DNA of 6,169 nucleotides. It comes from CAYTCZ01 sp964436315. Lineage in GTDB: Bacteria; Actinomycetota; Thermoleophilia; Gaiellales; Gaiellaceae. The translations under genes were made by a program, and so were the position numbers. Positions 5,645-6,169 of this stretch are shown here, one piece after another. The notes beneath the pieces were generated by a model. That model ran no database searches. It was not told where the DNA came from and saw only the letters and a program-made list of their open reading frames with translations. Within the stretch, counting starts at the first letter, position 1; each line of letters opens with the position of its first letter. The stretch spans positions 1 through 6,169 of the forward strand of contig CAYTCZ010000185.1 in assembly GCA_964436315.1 (NCBI GenBank). The letters run 5' to 3'.

Positions 5645-6169
5645 TCACCGAGCGGCCCAGACTTCCTCGAAAATTCGCAGCCAGTTCTCGCCCAGCACCT
5701 TGCGAATGCGAGCCTCCGGCCACCCCCGTAGTTGCATCGCAGCCGTCACGTTCGGGAACTCTTCGATTCGTGCGATACCTCTCGGCATCGCGGGCACCGT
5801 CTCTCCGTCGCTCGGGAGCGGGCTGACGAGACGTCCTTTGCCCTTGTCGCGACGCAGCCACTCGAGAAAGTCGACGCTGTGCCCTTCCATGAAGTCAGTA
5901 CCGATGCCGACGTGGTCTTCCCCGGCGACATTGACCGTGTGTTCAATCGCACGCACGAAGTCGTCGATCGTGGCTTGGCCATCCTCGCGGAGAAACCACG
6001 GCAACAGATTGACGCCGATCAGACCGCCTCGCTCCGCGATGAACCGGAGTTCCTCGTCAGTTTTGTTTCTCGGATGCGCGTGAATCGCGGCGGGGCACAC
6101 GTGCGAGTAGACCACCGGCTTCGCCGATGCCTCGATTACGTCCGCGCTGGTCTTTCGACCGACATGAGA
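5645..6169 (-). CDS. Peptidase M19 (membrane/renal-type) dipeptidase, C-terminal half (partial)
   Basis: The frame is open from the right edge to a TGA at 5645-5647, giving 174 C-terminal residues of a metallopeptidase that is usually about 320-400 aa. M19 enzymes use two zinc ions to hydrolyse dipeptides, including some with a D-residue at the C-terminal position. Fragment residues His2 (SHVGRKTS), His23 (VVYSHVCP), Arg34 (HPRN) and Asp92 (DHVGIGTD) show the same spacing (21, 11 and 58) as His198, His219, Arg230 and Asp288 of human renal dipeptidase. These are two zinc-binding histidines, a substrate-carboxylate Arg and the catalytic-site Asp. The C-terminus (FPNVTAAMQLRGWPEARIRKVLGENWLRIFEEVW) is typical of the family. 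FMEGH replaces the common FDG after the Asp, followed by a charged insert (LEWLRRDKGKGR), which suggests a distinct subfamily. The GTG at 6115 is internal, not the start. The N-terminal HxD motif and the zinc-bridging Glu lie outside the window. A functional link to the ABC operon is unproven. Confidence 0.93.
   Translation of the reverse strand, partial: SHVGRKTSADVIEASAKPVVYSHVCPAAIHAHPRNKTDEELRFIAERGGLIGVNLLPWFLREDGQATIDDFVRAIEHTVNVAGEDHVGIGTDFMEGHSVDFLEWLRRDKGKGRLVSPLPSDGETVPAMPRGIARIEEFPNVTAAMQLRGWPEARIRKVLGENWLRIFEEVWAAR

Noticed and set aside
6113..6115. GTG at 6115 as the start of a short 156-aa dipeptidase-like protein
   Set aside because: The frame continues upstream to the window edge with typical M19 sequence, including the zinc-binding SHV motif, so this is an internal Val of a longer gene cut by the window.

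Overview
The window looks like chromosomal DNA from a high-GC bacterium, most likely an actinobacterium or a relative. This is inferred from the strong G/C bias at third codon positions, TTG/ATG starts joined by stop-start overlaps, a possible leaderless promoter and actinobacterial-looking FtsX-type permease sequence. No rRNA, tRNA, phage, IS or CRISPR feature is visible, so the species cannot be named. Nearly all of the window is coding; the longest gene-free stretch is only about 140 bp.

Layout. Bases 1-120 (+) hold the last 39 codons of what looks like a P-type cation ATPase. It ends tail-to-tail with a four-gene operon read on the minus strand from 5504 down to 145. In order of transcription this encodes: an uncharacterised secreted lipoprotein (4605-5504), an ABC ATPase with an unusual post-Walker B sequence (3934-4608), a second ABC ATPase of canonical LolD/MacB type (3239-3937), and a very large ten-helix, double-FtsX ABC permease (145-3249). 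The genes overlap by 4, 4 and 11 bp, so they are almost certainly co-transcribed and translationally coupled. Upstream, on the same strand, lies the C-terminal half of a peptidase M19 (membrane or renal-type dipeptidase) gene (5645-6169), which runs off the right edge.

How the parts may work together. The two ATPases probably form a heterodimer beneath the single-chain permease, whose two FtsX halves replace a permease dimer. Transporters of this class (MacB, LolCDE, BceAB, FtsEX relatives) usually export or extract lipids, lipoproteins or peptides, or pass on a mechanical signal, rather than importing solutes. The lipoprotein is probably their surface partner or their cargo. The permease has an immunoglobulin-like DUF11-type domain in its first extracytoplasmic loop, just after the first membrane helix, which suggests contact with an envelope component.

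The 140-bp gap ahead of the operon holds four YYTCAYY heptamers at exactly 11-bp spacing, the layout used by PhoB/PhoP/OmpR-family response regulators. They lie just upstream of a TANNNT -10 element six bases from the lipoprotein ATG. The operon may therefore be a two-component-controlled, leaderless transcription unit. This regulatory signal, the divergent ATPase pair and the DUF11-like insertion are the most interesting points.
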